Assembly: GCA_016783995.1 (NCBI GenBank)
Contig: JADHVN010000107.1
Coordinates: forward strand, 1-5,068
Length of the DNA: 5,068 nucleotides
Direction: 5' to 3'
Source: Actinomycetota bacterium
GTDB lineage: Bacteria > Actinomycetota > Humimicrobiia > Humimicrobiales > Humimicrobiaceae
Below, in pieces: positions 1 to 5,068 of this stretch. The notes below the pieces were generated by a model. That model worked only from the letters and a program-made list of their open reading frames with translations, was not told where the DNA came from and made no database searches. Position 1 is the stretch's first letter. Each line of letters begins with the position of its first letter. Made by a program: the position numbers and the translations under genes.

Positions 1-345
1 GGAATGCGGGAAATGCTTGCTCCGACATCAGCTATTGCCGGAATTGGTCTGGACAGGGAAGTTGTCTTAATTACAGACGGTAGATTTTCAGGTGCTACAA
101 GGGGAGCTTCTATTGGACACGTGTCACCTGAAGCTCAGGCTGGAGGTCCCATTTGTATTGTGGAAGAAGGGGATATTATTGAAATAGATATACAGGAAAA
201 TAAGCTAAATCTACTTTTAAGTGATGAAGAAATAAAGAAGAGGATTGGTAAATGGAATCCTCCAGATATAAAAATAAAGGAAGGTTATCTTGCCAGATAT
301 TCAAGGCTTGTAACTTCAGCTGCAAAAGGAGCTGTACTAGAATAA
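1..345 (+). CDS. ilvD: Dihydroxy-acid dehydratase, C-terminal part (5' end cut by window)
   Basis: IlvD is a cytosolic Fe-S and Mg-dependent dehydratase that converts 2,3-dihydroxy-isovalerate and 2,3-dihydroxy-3-methylvalerate to the 2-oxo acids that precede valine/leucine and isoleucine. The reading frame is open from base 1 (GGA, Gly) to the TAA at 343-345, leaving 114 residues of a protein that is usually about 550-560 residues long. The visible part starts in the conserved GMxEM block (GMREML, visible residues 1-6). It then has the hallmark [11 protein letters not shown] (25-35), whose serine (30) corresponds to the proposed catalytic base of the family, followed by GHVSPEA and AGGPI. 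The cysteine ligands of the cluster lie upstream and are not visible. The ATG at base 4 is an internal methionine, not the start. The gene precedes ilvB by 111 bp and probably belongs to the same branched-chain cluster, although a promoter lies between them. Confidence 0.96.
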   Translation, partial: GMREMLAPTSAIAGIGLDREVVLITDGRFSGATRGASIGHVSPEAQAGGPICIVEEGDIIEIDIQENKLNLLLSDEEIKKRIGKWNPPDIKIKEGYLARYSRLVTSAAKGAVLE

Positions 346-371
346 TTTTATTAATTTTAAATGTTTTATTT

Positions 372-400
372 TTTAAAAAAGAATAAAAAAATGATATAAT
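372..400 (+). promoter_or_regulatory. Predicted sigma-70/SigA extended -10 promoter for ilvB operon
   Basis: A perfect TATAAT (395-400) is preceded by TGA (392-394), giving the extended -10 form TGnTATAAT. At 17-bp spacing, TTTAAA (372-377) matches the TTGACA -35 consensus at four of six positions. Transcription would start near 406-408 and leave a leader of about 50 nt before the ilvB ATG. In DNA this AT-rich, chance TATAAT matches are common, but the perfect hexamer, the TGn extension, the spacing and the location between two genes together make this a good candidate. An alternative extended -10 (TGT-TATAAA, 418-426) lies downstream with no recognisable -35. Confidence 0.65.
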
Positions 401-414
401 TATAAAATCATTTT
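388..414. repeat. 8-bp inverted repeat around the -10 box (candidate operator)
   Basis: AAAATGAT (388-395) and ATCATTTT (407-414) are exact reverse complements separated by 11 bp, and the spacer begins with the palindrome ATAATTAT (396-403). The left arm overlaps the TGA extension and the first base of TATAAT, and the right arm covers the predicted start site. A dimeric repressor bound here would occlude RNA polymerase. I do not match it to a named regulator. The base composition makes chance dyads likely. Confidence 0.35.
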
Positions 415-441
415 AAGTGTTATAAAGTTGTTACAAATATA

Positions 442-448
442 GGGAGTG
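442..448 (+). promoter_or_regulatory. Ribosome binding site of ilvB
   Basis: GGGAGTG, within AGGGAGTGA, is a near match to the anti-Shine-Dalgarno complement AGGAGGTGA. It lies 8 nt before the ATG at 457. It supports that ATG as the ilvB start. Confidence 0.75.
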
Positions 449-456
449 AAATTATT

Positions 457-2166
457 ATGGGTAAAATTACCGGAGCACAAATGATAATAAAATGTTTAAA
501 GGAAGAGGGAGTAGAAGTAATATTCGGGTATCCCGGCGGCAAAGTAATTCCTCTGTATGATGCATTATTTGACAGTGACATAAGGCACATACTTGTAAGG
601 CATGAACAGGGAGCGGCACATGCAGCGGACGGTTATGCAAGGGTAACAGGAAAAACGGGAGTTTGTATTGCCACGTCAGGTCCGGGTGCGACTAATCTGG
701 TCACCGGTATTGCCAATGCATATATGGATTCAATACCAATGGTGGCTATAACCGGACAGGTAGGTACGGCCCAGATTGGTACCGATGCCTTCCAGGAAGC
801 GGATATAACCGGTATAGCTGCACCTATAACAAAACATAATTATCTGATAAAAGATATTGAGGATTTACCCAGAGTAATAAAAGAAGCCTTTAGAATTGCA
901 TCTACAGGCAGACCGGGTCCGGTTTTAATTGATATTCCGGTTGATATAACAACTGATTTTATAGACGAGAACTTTAAGGTGGATATAAGTCTGCCCGGAT
1001 ATAAACCTACGCTTAAAGGCAATCTCAAGCAGGTTAAACAGGCAGCAAAAAAAATAGCCGAAAGCAGGAAGCCTGTAATTTTTGCCGGAGGAGGAGTGAT
1101 CTCCTCCGGGGCAAGTGATATCTTAAGGAAATTTGTAAAGGTTGGGAAAATTCCGGTTATTACTTCACTTTTAGGAATGGGCTCATTTCCTGAAACTGGT
1201 GAGTTATCATTAAGTATGGCAGGTATGCATGGTACCAAATATGCAAATCTTGCTTTTACCGAAGCAGACCTTATTATTGCAGTAGGGGTTAGATTTGACG
1301 ATAGGGTTACCGGTAAATTATCAGAATTTGCGCCGGATGCTGATGTAATCCATATAGATATTGATCCTGCAGAAATTGGTAAAAATATTAAAGTACTTAT
1401 TCCTGTTGTAGGGGATGCAAAGATTGTTCTTACGGATTTAAAAAGCGAATATGAAAAGTATATTGAAAAGAAAGGGATTCCTGACCGGGAGCAGTGGCTG
1501 TCAAGGATTAAAAAAATAAAGAAGGATTATCCACTTAAATATGACCGGAATTCCAACAAGGTTAAGCCAGCCTATGTTGTGGAAAAAATTTATGAGCTGA
1601 CAAAAGGTGACGCTATAATCTGCACTGAAGTAGGCCAGAATCAGATGTGGGCTGCCCAGTATTATAAATTTACCAAACCAAGAACGCTGGTTTCTTCCGG
1701 AGGTCTCGGCACTATGGGATTTGGCCTGCCTGCAGCAATTGGCGCAAAAATAGGTAGACCGGATAAAACAGTAATAGATATAGCCGGTGACGGCAGCATT
1801 CAGATGGTATCTCAGGAGCTTTCTACGGCGGTTACCAACAAAATAAATATAAAAATTATGCTGCTTAATAACGGTTATCTGGGTATGGTAAGACAGTGGC
1901 AGCAGATTTTCTTTAAAGGAAGATATTCGCATACCTGTATATATAATTGCGTTGATTTCGTGAAACTTGTAGAAGCATATGGTGGGGTAGGCTTAAGGGT
2001 TAAGAAAAAGGAAGAGGTTGAAAACGCTATAAAGAAGGCTCTGGAGATAGACAACCTGGTGCTGGTAGATTTCTGGATAGACAGAGAGGAAAATGTCTAT
2101 CCTATGGTAGCACCGGGTTCCCCTATAAGTGAAATGTTAGAAAGTGAAATGTTAGAAGGTGTATAG
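457..2166 (+). CDS. ilvB: Acetohydroxyacid synthase (acetolactate synthase), large catalytic subunit
   Basis: This is the cytosolic ThDP/FAD/Mg enzyme that joins two pyruvates to 2-acetolactate, or pyruvate and 2-oxobutyrate to 2-aceto-2-hydroxybutyrate, the first common step to branched-chain amino acids. At 569 residues it is full length. The N-terminal ThDP (PYR) domain (about 4-170) has FGYPGG (23-28), the catalytic Glu50 in RHEQGA, ATSGPGATN (72-80) and GTDAFQE (108-114). The central FAD-binding domain (about 190-325) has FAGGGV (209-214) and VRFDDRVTGK (278-287). The C-terminal ThDP domain has GLGTMGFGLPAAIGA (416-430), the Mg/ThDP motif GDGS (444-447) to NN (471-472), and GMVRQWQ (476-482). 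FAD binding and the RQWQ motif indicate the anabolic AHAS rather than the FAD-free catabolic AlsS. Oddities are Lys29 right after GYPGG, where Ala is usual, and a duplicated SEMLE at the C terminus. ilvN follows after 18 bp, as expected for the holoenzyme pair. Confidence 0.97.
   Translation: MGKITGAQMIIKCLKEEGVEVIFGYPGGKVIPLYDALFDSDIRHILVRHEQGAAHAADGYARVTGKTGVCIATSGPGATNLVTGIANAYMDSIPMVAITGQVGTAQIGTDAFQEADITGIAAPITKHNYLIKDIEDLPRVIKEAFRIASTGRPGPVLIDIPVDITTDFIDENFKVDISLPGYKPTLKGNLKQVKQAAKKIAESRKPVIFAGGGVISSGASDILRKFVKVGKIPVITSLLGMGSFPETGELSLSMAGMHGTKYANLAFTEADLIIAVGVRFDDRVTGKLSEFAPDADVIHIDIDPAEIGKNIKVLIPVVGDAKIVLTDLKSEYEKYIEKKGIPDREQWLSRIKKIKKDYPLKYDRNSNKVKPAYVVEKIYELTKGDAIICTEVGQNQMWAAQYYKFTKPRTLVSSGGLGTMGFGLPAAIGAKIGRPDKTVIDIAGDGSIQMVSQELSTAVTNKINIKIMLLNNGYLGMVRQWQQIFFKGRYSHTCIYNCVDFVKLVEAYGGVGLRVKKKEEVENAIKKALEIDNLVLVDFWIDREENVYPMVAPGSPISEMLESEMLEGV
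2128..2157 (+). repeat. Perfect 15-bp tandem duplication at the 3' end of ilvB
   Basis: The unit AGTGAAATGTTAGAA occurs twice without mismatch at 2128-2142 and 2143-2157. It is in frame and encodes SEMLE-SEMLE just before the final Gly-Val and the TAG stop. The period is five codons, so the duplication lengthens the tail without changing the frame. Exact nucleotide identity, including the Leu codon TTA and the Ser codon AGT, suggests a recent slippage or duplication event. Confidence 0.95.
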
Positions 2167-2173
2167 AGGGAAA

Positions 2174-2180
2174 AAGGTGA
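2174..2180 (+). promoter_or_regulatory. Ribosome binding site of ilvN
   Basis: AAGGTGA in the 18-bp gap after the ilvB stop matches the 3' part of the AAGGAGGTGA consensus. It ends 4 nt before the ATG at 2185, close but workable spacing. It supports this start and independent initiation on a shared transcript. Confidence 0.7.
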
Positions 2181-2184
2181 TATT

Positions 2185-2667
2185 ATGAATCATATCATTT
2201 CGGTTTTAGTTGAAAACAAAGCAGGGGTGCTGGCAAAGATATCCGGGCTATTCAGCAGAAGAGGTTTTAACATTGAAAGCCTGGCGGTGGGTCCTACAGA
2301 TGATGAAAAGATTTCCAGAATTACTCTATCGGTGAACGCGGAAGAGCACAGTATTGAACAGATCGTAAAACAGCTTTACAAACTGATAAATGTAATAAAG
2401 ATTCAAGAGCTTGATCCATCGAATATTGTGGAAAGGGAACTGGTTCTTATAAAGGTAAATGCTGATTCCAAAACCAGGCCTGAAATACTGGAAATAGTAA
2501 CTGTTTTTAGGGCAAACATTGTAGATGTGGCTAAAAAAACTATAATGATTGAAATTACCGGAAACAGCAGGAAAGTAAAAGGACTGGAAGAGCTGCTCAG
2601 GCCATTCGGGATACTTGAGCTGGTCAGAACAGGTAAAATTGCCTGCAGCAGAGGAAGCAAAAATTAA
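2185..2667 (+). CDS. ilvN: Acetohydroxyacid synthase, small regulatory subunit (ACT domain)
   Basis: This subunit binds the IlvB catalytic subunit, raises its activity and confers feedback inhibition, usually by valine. At 160 residues it is the two-domain type, close in length to E. coli IlvH (about 163). The N-terminal ACT domain (about 2-75) begins ISVLVENKAGVLAKI and continues GLFSRRGFNIESLAV and PTDDEKISRIT. The C-terminal domain (about 80-157) starts at VERELVLIKV and includes FRANIVDV (108-115) and a final SRG. By alignment from memory with E. coli IlvH there is no length offset in the N-terminal region. Asn11, Gly14, Asn29 and Ile30 of the valine site are kept, so valine control is likely. 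Residues 34 and 36 are Ala and Gly, where IlvH has Thr and Ala. It is probably translated from the ilvB transcript. The symbol ilvH would suit equally well. Confidence 0.95.
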   Translation: MNHIISVLVENKAGVLAKISGLFSRRGFNIESLAVGPTDDEKISRITLSVNAEEHSIEQIVKQLYKLINVIKIQELDPSNIVERELVLIKVNADSKTRPEILEIVTVFRANIVDVAKKTIMIEITGNSRKVKGLEELLRPFGILELVRTGKIACSRGSKN

Positions 2668-2699
2668 CAGTGCTGATACAAATATTTTAGAGTCATAGG

Positions 2700-2706
2700 A
2701 AAGGAG
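2700..2706 (+). promoter_or_regulatory. Ribosome binding site of the aminotransferase gene
   Basis: AAAGGAG lies 9 nt before the ATG at 2716. It is the strongest Shine-Dalgarno sequence in the window and fixes the start at that ATG rather than at the internal Met7 (ATG at 2734). The 48-bp gap in which it lies has no terminator-like hairpin and no convincing promoter. Confidence 0.8.
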
Positions 2707-2715
2707 AATTTAATA

Positions 2716-3882
2716 ATGGTAAAAAAATATATAATGACTCCAGGCCCTACACCCATTTCTGAAGAGGTACTGCTGGAGCATGCAAGGCCTCTTATGCACC
2801 ACAGGTCTCCGGAGTTCTCAAAAATATTTATTGAGGTTACAGAAAAATTAAAAAAACTTTTTAAAACAAAAAATGATGTTTTTATATTAACATCTTCAGG
2901 AACAGGTGCAATGGAAGCTGCAGTAACCAACTTCTTTGCCACTGGAGATAAAGTACTGGTCGCAAGTGCAGGAAATTTTGGAGAAAGATTTAAAAAAATT
3001 AGCAGCAGGTTTAAGCTTGAAGTCATTTCCCTTGACTATGAGTGGGGAGATGCAGCTGACCCTCGAGACATTAAAAAAGCGCTGGATGATAATCCTGATA
3101 TAAAAGGGGTTATGGTACAGTTCAGCGAAACGTCAACAGGTGCAATAAATGATATAAAGGCCATAGGAAATATTGTAAAAAACTATCCTGCAATCCTTAT
3201 AGTAGATGCCATCAGTGGTCTAGGAGCATCGGATATGAGAACGGATGAATGGAATCTGGATGTTGTTGCCGGAGGGTCGCAGAAAGCACTAAGTGCTCCT
3301 ACAGGTGTTGCATTTATGAGCATAAGCGATAAAGCATGGAAACTTAATGAAAAATCAGACCTGCCCAGGTTTTATTTTGATCTAGCTACAGCCAAAAATT
3401 ATTCACAAAAGACACCGCCTCAGACACCGTGGACTCCTGGAATATCCATAATTGTAGCTATGAACAAAGCACTGGATATGTTGCTTGAAGAGAGTCTTGA
3501 AAAAGTATTTAAAAGACATAGAGTACTGGCGCTGGCGACACAGAAAGCGGTAAAAAAGCTGGGACTGGAGCTTCTGGTGAAAGATGAAAATAAAAGAGGC
3601 TTTTCGGTAACCTCTATTATGGTTCCGGATGGAATTGATGCCAAGGAGCTTACCAAAACTATGAGGGTAAAATACGGAGTGACTATTGCCGGCGGACAGG
3701 GCAAACTTTCAGGAAAGATTATAAGAATTGGACATCTGGGATATTTCGGAATGTTTGATATTATTATTGCTATATCTGCACTGGAGATGACTTTACAGGA
3801 GCTTGGATATAAATTTGAGATAGGTTCCGGTATTGCCGAGGCAGAAAGAATATTTATAGAAAATAATTATTTGAACGACTGA
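2716..3882 (+). CDS. Class V PLP-dependent aminotransferase, serine-pyruvate/alanine-glyoxylate group
   Basis: This is a soluble fold-type I PLP enzyme of 388 residues, the usual length for the group that includes serine-pyruvate, alanine-glyoxylate and serine-glyoxylate transaminases. The N-terminal TPGPTP (8-13) and HHRSPEF (28-34) are family signatures. [10 protein letters not shown] (60-69) forms the phosphate-binding turn, Asp164 in IVDAISG pairs with the pyridine nitrogen, and Lys190 in [12 protein letters not shown] is the Schiff-base lysine. TPPQTPWTP (233-241) lines the active site, and Arg337 in IRIGHLGY should bind the substrate carboxylate. Substrate choice cannot be read from these motifs. 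Because serA starts 26 bp downstream, a role in serine synthesis (amination of 3-phosphohydroxypyruvate) or serine/alanine-glyoxylate exchange is most likely. Class V aminotransferases outside the classical SerC family are known to do the phosphoserine step in some methanogens. Amination of a branched-chain oxo acid is less likely, since that is normally the class IV enzyme IlvE. Confidence 0.9.
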   Translation: MVKKYIMTPGPTPISEEVLLEHARPLMHHRSPEFSKIFIEVTEKLKKLFKTKNDVFILTSSGTGAMEAAVTNFFATGDKVLVASAGNFGERFKKISSRFKLEVISLDYEWGDAADPRDIKKALDDNPDIKGVMVQFSETSTGAINDIKAIGNIVKNYPAILIVDAISGLGASDMRTDEWNLDVVAGGSQKALSAPTGVAFMSISDKAWKLNEKSDLPRFYFDLATAKNYSQKTPPQTPWTPGISIIVAMNKALDMLLEESLEKVFKRHRVLALATQKAVKKLGLELLVKDENKRGFSVTSIMVPDGIDAKELTKTMRVKYGVTIAGGQGKLSGKIIRIGHLGYFGMFDIIIAISALEMTLQELGYKFEIGSGIAEAERIFIENNYLND

Positions 3883-3895
3883 TAAAGGAAATAAT

Positions 3896-3901
3896 AGAGG
3901 A
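3896..3901 (+). promoter_or_regulatory. Ribosome binding site of serA
   Basis: AGAGGA ends 7 nt before the ATG at 3909, inside the 26-bp gap after the aminotransferase stop. Stop codons lie in frame just upstream, so this ATG is the only reasonable start. Confidence 0.7.
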
Positions 3902-3908
3902 ACTGAAT

Positions 3909-5068
3909 ATGAATAAAAAAATATTAATTACTGATGGTATTTCAAGCGAAGCTAAAAAGAAACTTGAGGAGCAATTTATTGTGGAGGAGAAGAAAGGTCT
4001 GTCTCCTGAGAAGCTTAAAGAAGAGATTAAAGGTGTGAGCGCTATAATAATAAGGAGCGCTACCAAACTTACATCAGATATCATAGAGGTTTCGGATAAG
4101 CTTGAAATTATTGGTAGAGCGGGTATAGGAGTAGATAATGTAGACGTTTCAGCAGCTACTAAAAAGGGTATTATAGTGGTAAATGCTCCTACCAGTAACG
4201 CGGTTACTGTTGCAGAGCACACCATAGCTCTTATGCTTTCTTTAGTCCGGAAAATTCCAGAGGCTAATTACTCCTTAAAAAGTGGCAAGTGGGAGAAGTC
4301 AAAATTTAGAGGTGTTGAACTGGAGGGAAAAACACTTGGCATAGTAGGTTTTGGACAGATAGGAGGACTGGTTGCAAAAAAAGCTATCGGACTGGGTATG
4401 AAAGTAATCGCATATGATCCGTTTGTATCTGAAGACCGGTTTAAACAACTGGAGATAAAAAAAGCTGACAGGCTGGAGGACATTTATAAGGAAGCTGATT
4501 TTATTTCAATACATCTGCCCAAAAACAAAGATACCCTGGGAATGTTTGATAAGGCAGAGTTTTATAAGATGAAAAGAGGGACAATAATATTAAATGTTTC
4601 AAGAGGTGGCATAGTAGTAGAAAAAGATCTTGCAGAAGCCATAAAGGATGGTCAAATAGGAGGTGCTGCACTTGATGTTTATGAAGTGGAGCCATGCACC
4701 GATTCCCCTGTTTTTAAACTGGAAGAAGTAATATGCACACCTCATTTAGGGGCATCAACTACAGAAGCCCAGGATAGGGCAGGGACTACAATTGCAGACC
4801 AGGTTATCGATGTACTTAATGGAAAAACTGCAGCTTTCCCGGTAAATGCACCGGCTATAAGACCGGAACTAATGGAGGTACTATCACCTTTCTTTGAATT
4901 GTGTGAGAACCTTGGCAGCTTGTTTATAAATTTATTTGAAGGTAATCTGGATAGCTTGAAGATTGGATATTATGGAAAAGTGTCTGAATATGATGTGAGG
5001 GTCCCAACATCCGTTATACTGGTAAAAATACTGGAAAGATATTCAGCGGAAAATGTAAATCTGGTAAA
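3909..5068 (+). CDS. serA: D-3-phosphoglycerate dehydrogenase, long form (3' end cut by window)
   Basis: SerA is the cytosolic NAD-dependent dehydrogenase that oxidises 3-phosphoglycerate to 3-phosphohydroxypyruvate, the first step of serine synthesis. The frame stays open from the ATG to the window end, giving 386 complete codons. The outer substrate-binding domain (about 1-98 and 280-315) contains [11 protein letters not shown] (69-79) and [14 protein letters not shown] (92-105). The Rossmann domain has GFGQIG (147-152) and the NAD-ribose acidic residue Asp170 in YDP. The catalytic set is Arg232 (NVSRGG), Glu261 (EVEP) and His279 (PHLGAST). From about 325, [17 protein letters not shown] and the following strand resemble the extra allosteric substrate-binding domain of long SerA proteins. 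The family length of about 525-530 residues then predicts some 140 missing residues ending in an ACT domain, which usually senses serine. The short gap places it in the operon with the aminotransferase. Confidence 0.96.
   Translation, partial: MNKKILITDGISSEAKKKLEEQFIVEEKKGLSPEKLKEEIKGVSAIIIRSATKLTSDIIEVSDKLEIIGRAGIGVDNVDVSAATKKGIIVVNAPTSNAVTVAEHTIALMLSLVRKIPEANYSLKSGKWEKSKFRGVELEGKTLGIVGFGQIGGLVAKKAIGLGMKVIAYDPFVSEDRFKQLEIKKADRLEDIYKEADFISIHLPKNKDTLGMFDKAEFYKMKRGTIILNVSRGGIVVEKDLAEAIKDGQIGGAALDVYEVEPCTDSPVFKLEEVICTPHLGASTTEAQDRAGTTIADQVIDVLNGKTAAFPVNAPAIRPELMEVLSPFFELCENLGSLFINLFEGNLDSLKIGYYGKVSEYDVRVPTSVILVKILERYSAENVNLV

Larger units (their letters stand above)
346..456 (+). other. AT-rich ilvD-ilvB intergenic region
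   Basis: This 111-bp gap is almost all A/T up to about 414 and contains no GC-rich hairpin followed by a T-run, so I see no convincing intrinsic terminator for ilvD. It has a 12-bp T6A6 palindrome (369-380), two A-tracts whose starts are 10 bp apart (375-380 and 385-391), an extended -10 promoter, a dyad around the -10 box and a Shine-Dalgarno sequence before ilvB. It is too short for a T-box leader, and its only short ATG frame has no run of Val, Leu or Ile codons, so classical attenuation is not supported. Confidence 0.7.

Noticed and set aside
364..388. TTTTATT (364-370) pairing with AATAAAA (382-388) as an intrinsic terminator after ilvD.
   Set aside because: The stem is all A/T and would be unstable, and it is followed by A residues rather than a U-run on the + strand, so it lacks terminator features.
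361..399. A 12-codon frame (ATG at 361 to TAA at 397) in the ilvD-ilvB gap as an attenuation leader peptide.
   Set aside because: It lies over the predicted promoter and upstream of the predicted start site, has no ribosome binding site, is mostly Lys/Phe/Asn and lacks a run of Val, Leu or Ile codons, and no terminator/antiterminator pair follows.
840..1238. Open frames on the minus strand inside ilvB (840-1238 and 1501-1932).
   Set aside because: They are antisense to a well-conserved gene, have no recognisable domain, and their low-complexity, Ser/Ile/Leu-rich translations are typical of shadows of AT-rich genes.
2668..2715. A possible promoter (TGATACAAA near 2674-2682) before the aminotransferase gene.
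   Set aside because: The -10 match is poor and no -35 element is visible at proper spacing in the end of ilvN. Read-through from ilvB explains expression more simply.
2664..3026. Minus-strand open frames over ilvN, the aminotransferase and serA (for example 2664-3026, 3420-3704, 3854-4225, 4268-4483).
   Set aside because: Each lies opposite a gene with intact family motifs, and none shows a domain or a plausible translation start signal of its own.
1..5068. An undescribed defence, mobile or RNA-based system hidden in the window.
   Set aside because: Nearly all bases are accounted for by five conserved biosynthetic genes. The only non-coding stretch over 50 bp is the 111-bp ilvB promoter region, and no tRNA, rRNA, spaced repeat array or terminal inverted repeats were seen.

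Overview
The window is a compact stretch of anabolic genes, all on the + strand, from an AT-rich bacterium (roughly 40% G+C by eye). Clear AAGGAG- or AGGTGA-type ribosome binding sites, frequent ATA (Ile) and AGA/AGG (Arg) codons and short intergenic gaps point to a bacterium with an AT-biased genome, such as a Gram-positive or a poorly cultured anaerobic lineage. The sequence alone does not allow a safer placement.

Layout: (1) 1-345 is the C-terminal fifth of dihydroxy-acid dehydratase (ilvD), cut by the window start. (2) 346-456 is a very AT-rich 111-bp gap with a strong extended -10 promoter, phased A-tracts and a dyad centred on the -10 box. (3) 457-2166 is the acetohydroxyacid synthase catalytic subunit (ilvB). 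(4) 2185-2667 is its ACT-domain regulatory subunit (ilvN/ilvH type). (5) 2716-3882 is a class V PLP aminotransferase of the serine-pyruvate/alanine-glyoxylate group. (6) 3909-5068 is D-3-phosphoglycerate dehydrogenase (serA) of the long form, cut by the window end inside its C-terminal regulatory region.

How the genes fit together: IlvBN condenses pyruvate (with pyruvate or 2-oxobutyrate) and IlvD dehydrates the later dihydroxy acids, giving two of the steps to valine, isoleucine and leucine precursors. SerA opens serine synthesis from 3-phosphoglycerate. The aminotransferase next to serA could supply the amination step of that route or link serine, alanine, glyoxylate and pyruvate. The gaps of 18, 48 and 26 bp from ilvB to serA, each with its own ribosome binding site and no terminator-like hairpin, suggest one transcript starting in the 346-456 gap. 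ilvC, which often follows ilvBN, is absent here.

I see no mobile element, CRISPR array, RNA gene or defence system. The points most worth a second look are the ilv-ser gene coupling, the unresolved aminotransferase specificity, an unusual lysine in the IlvB GYPGG loop, an in-frame 15-bp duplication at the ilvB 3' end, and the architecture of the ilvB promoter.
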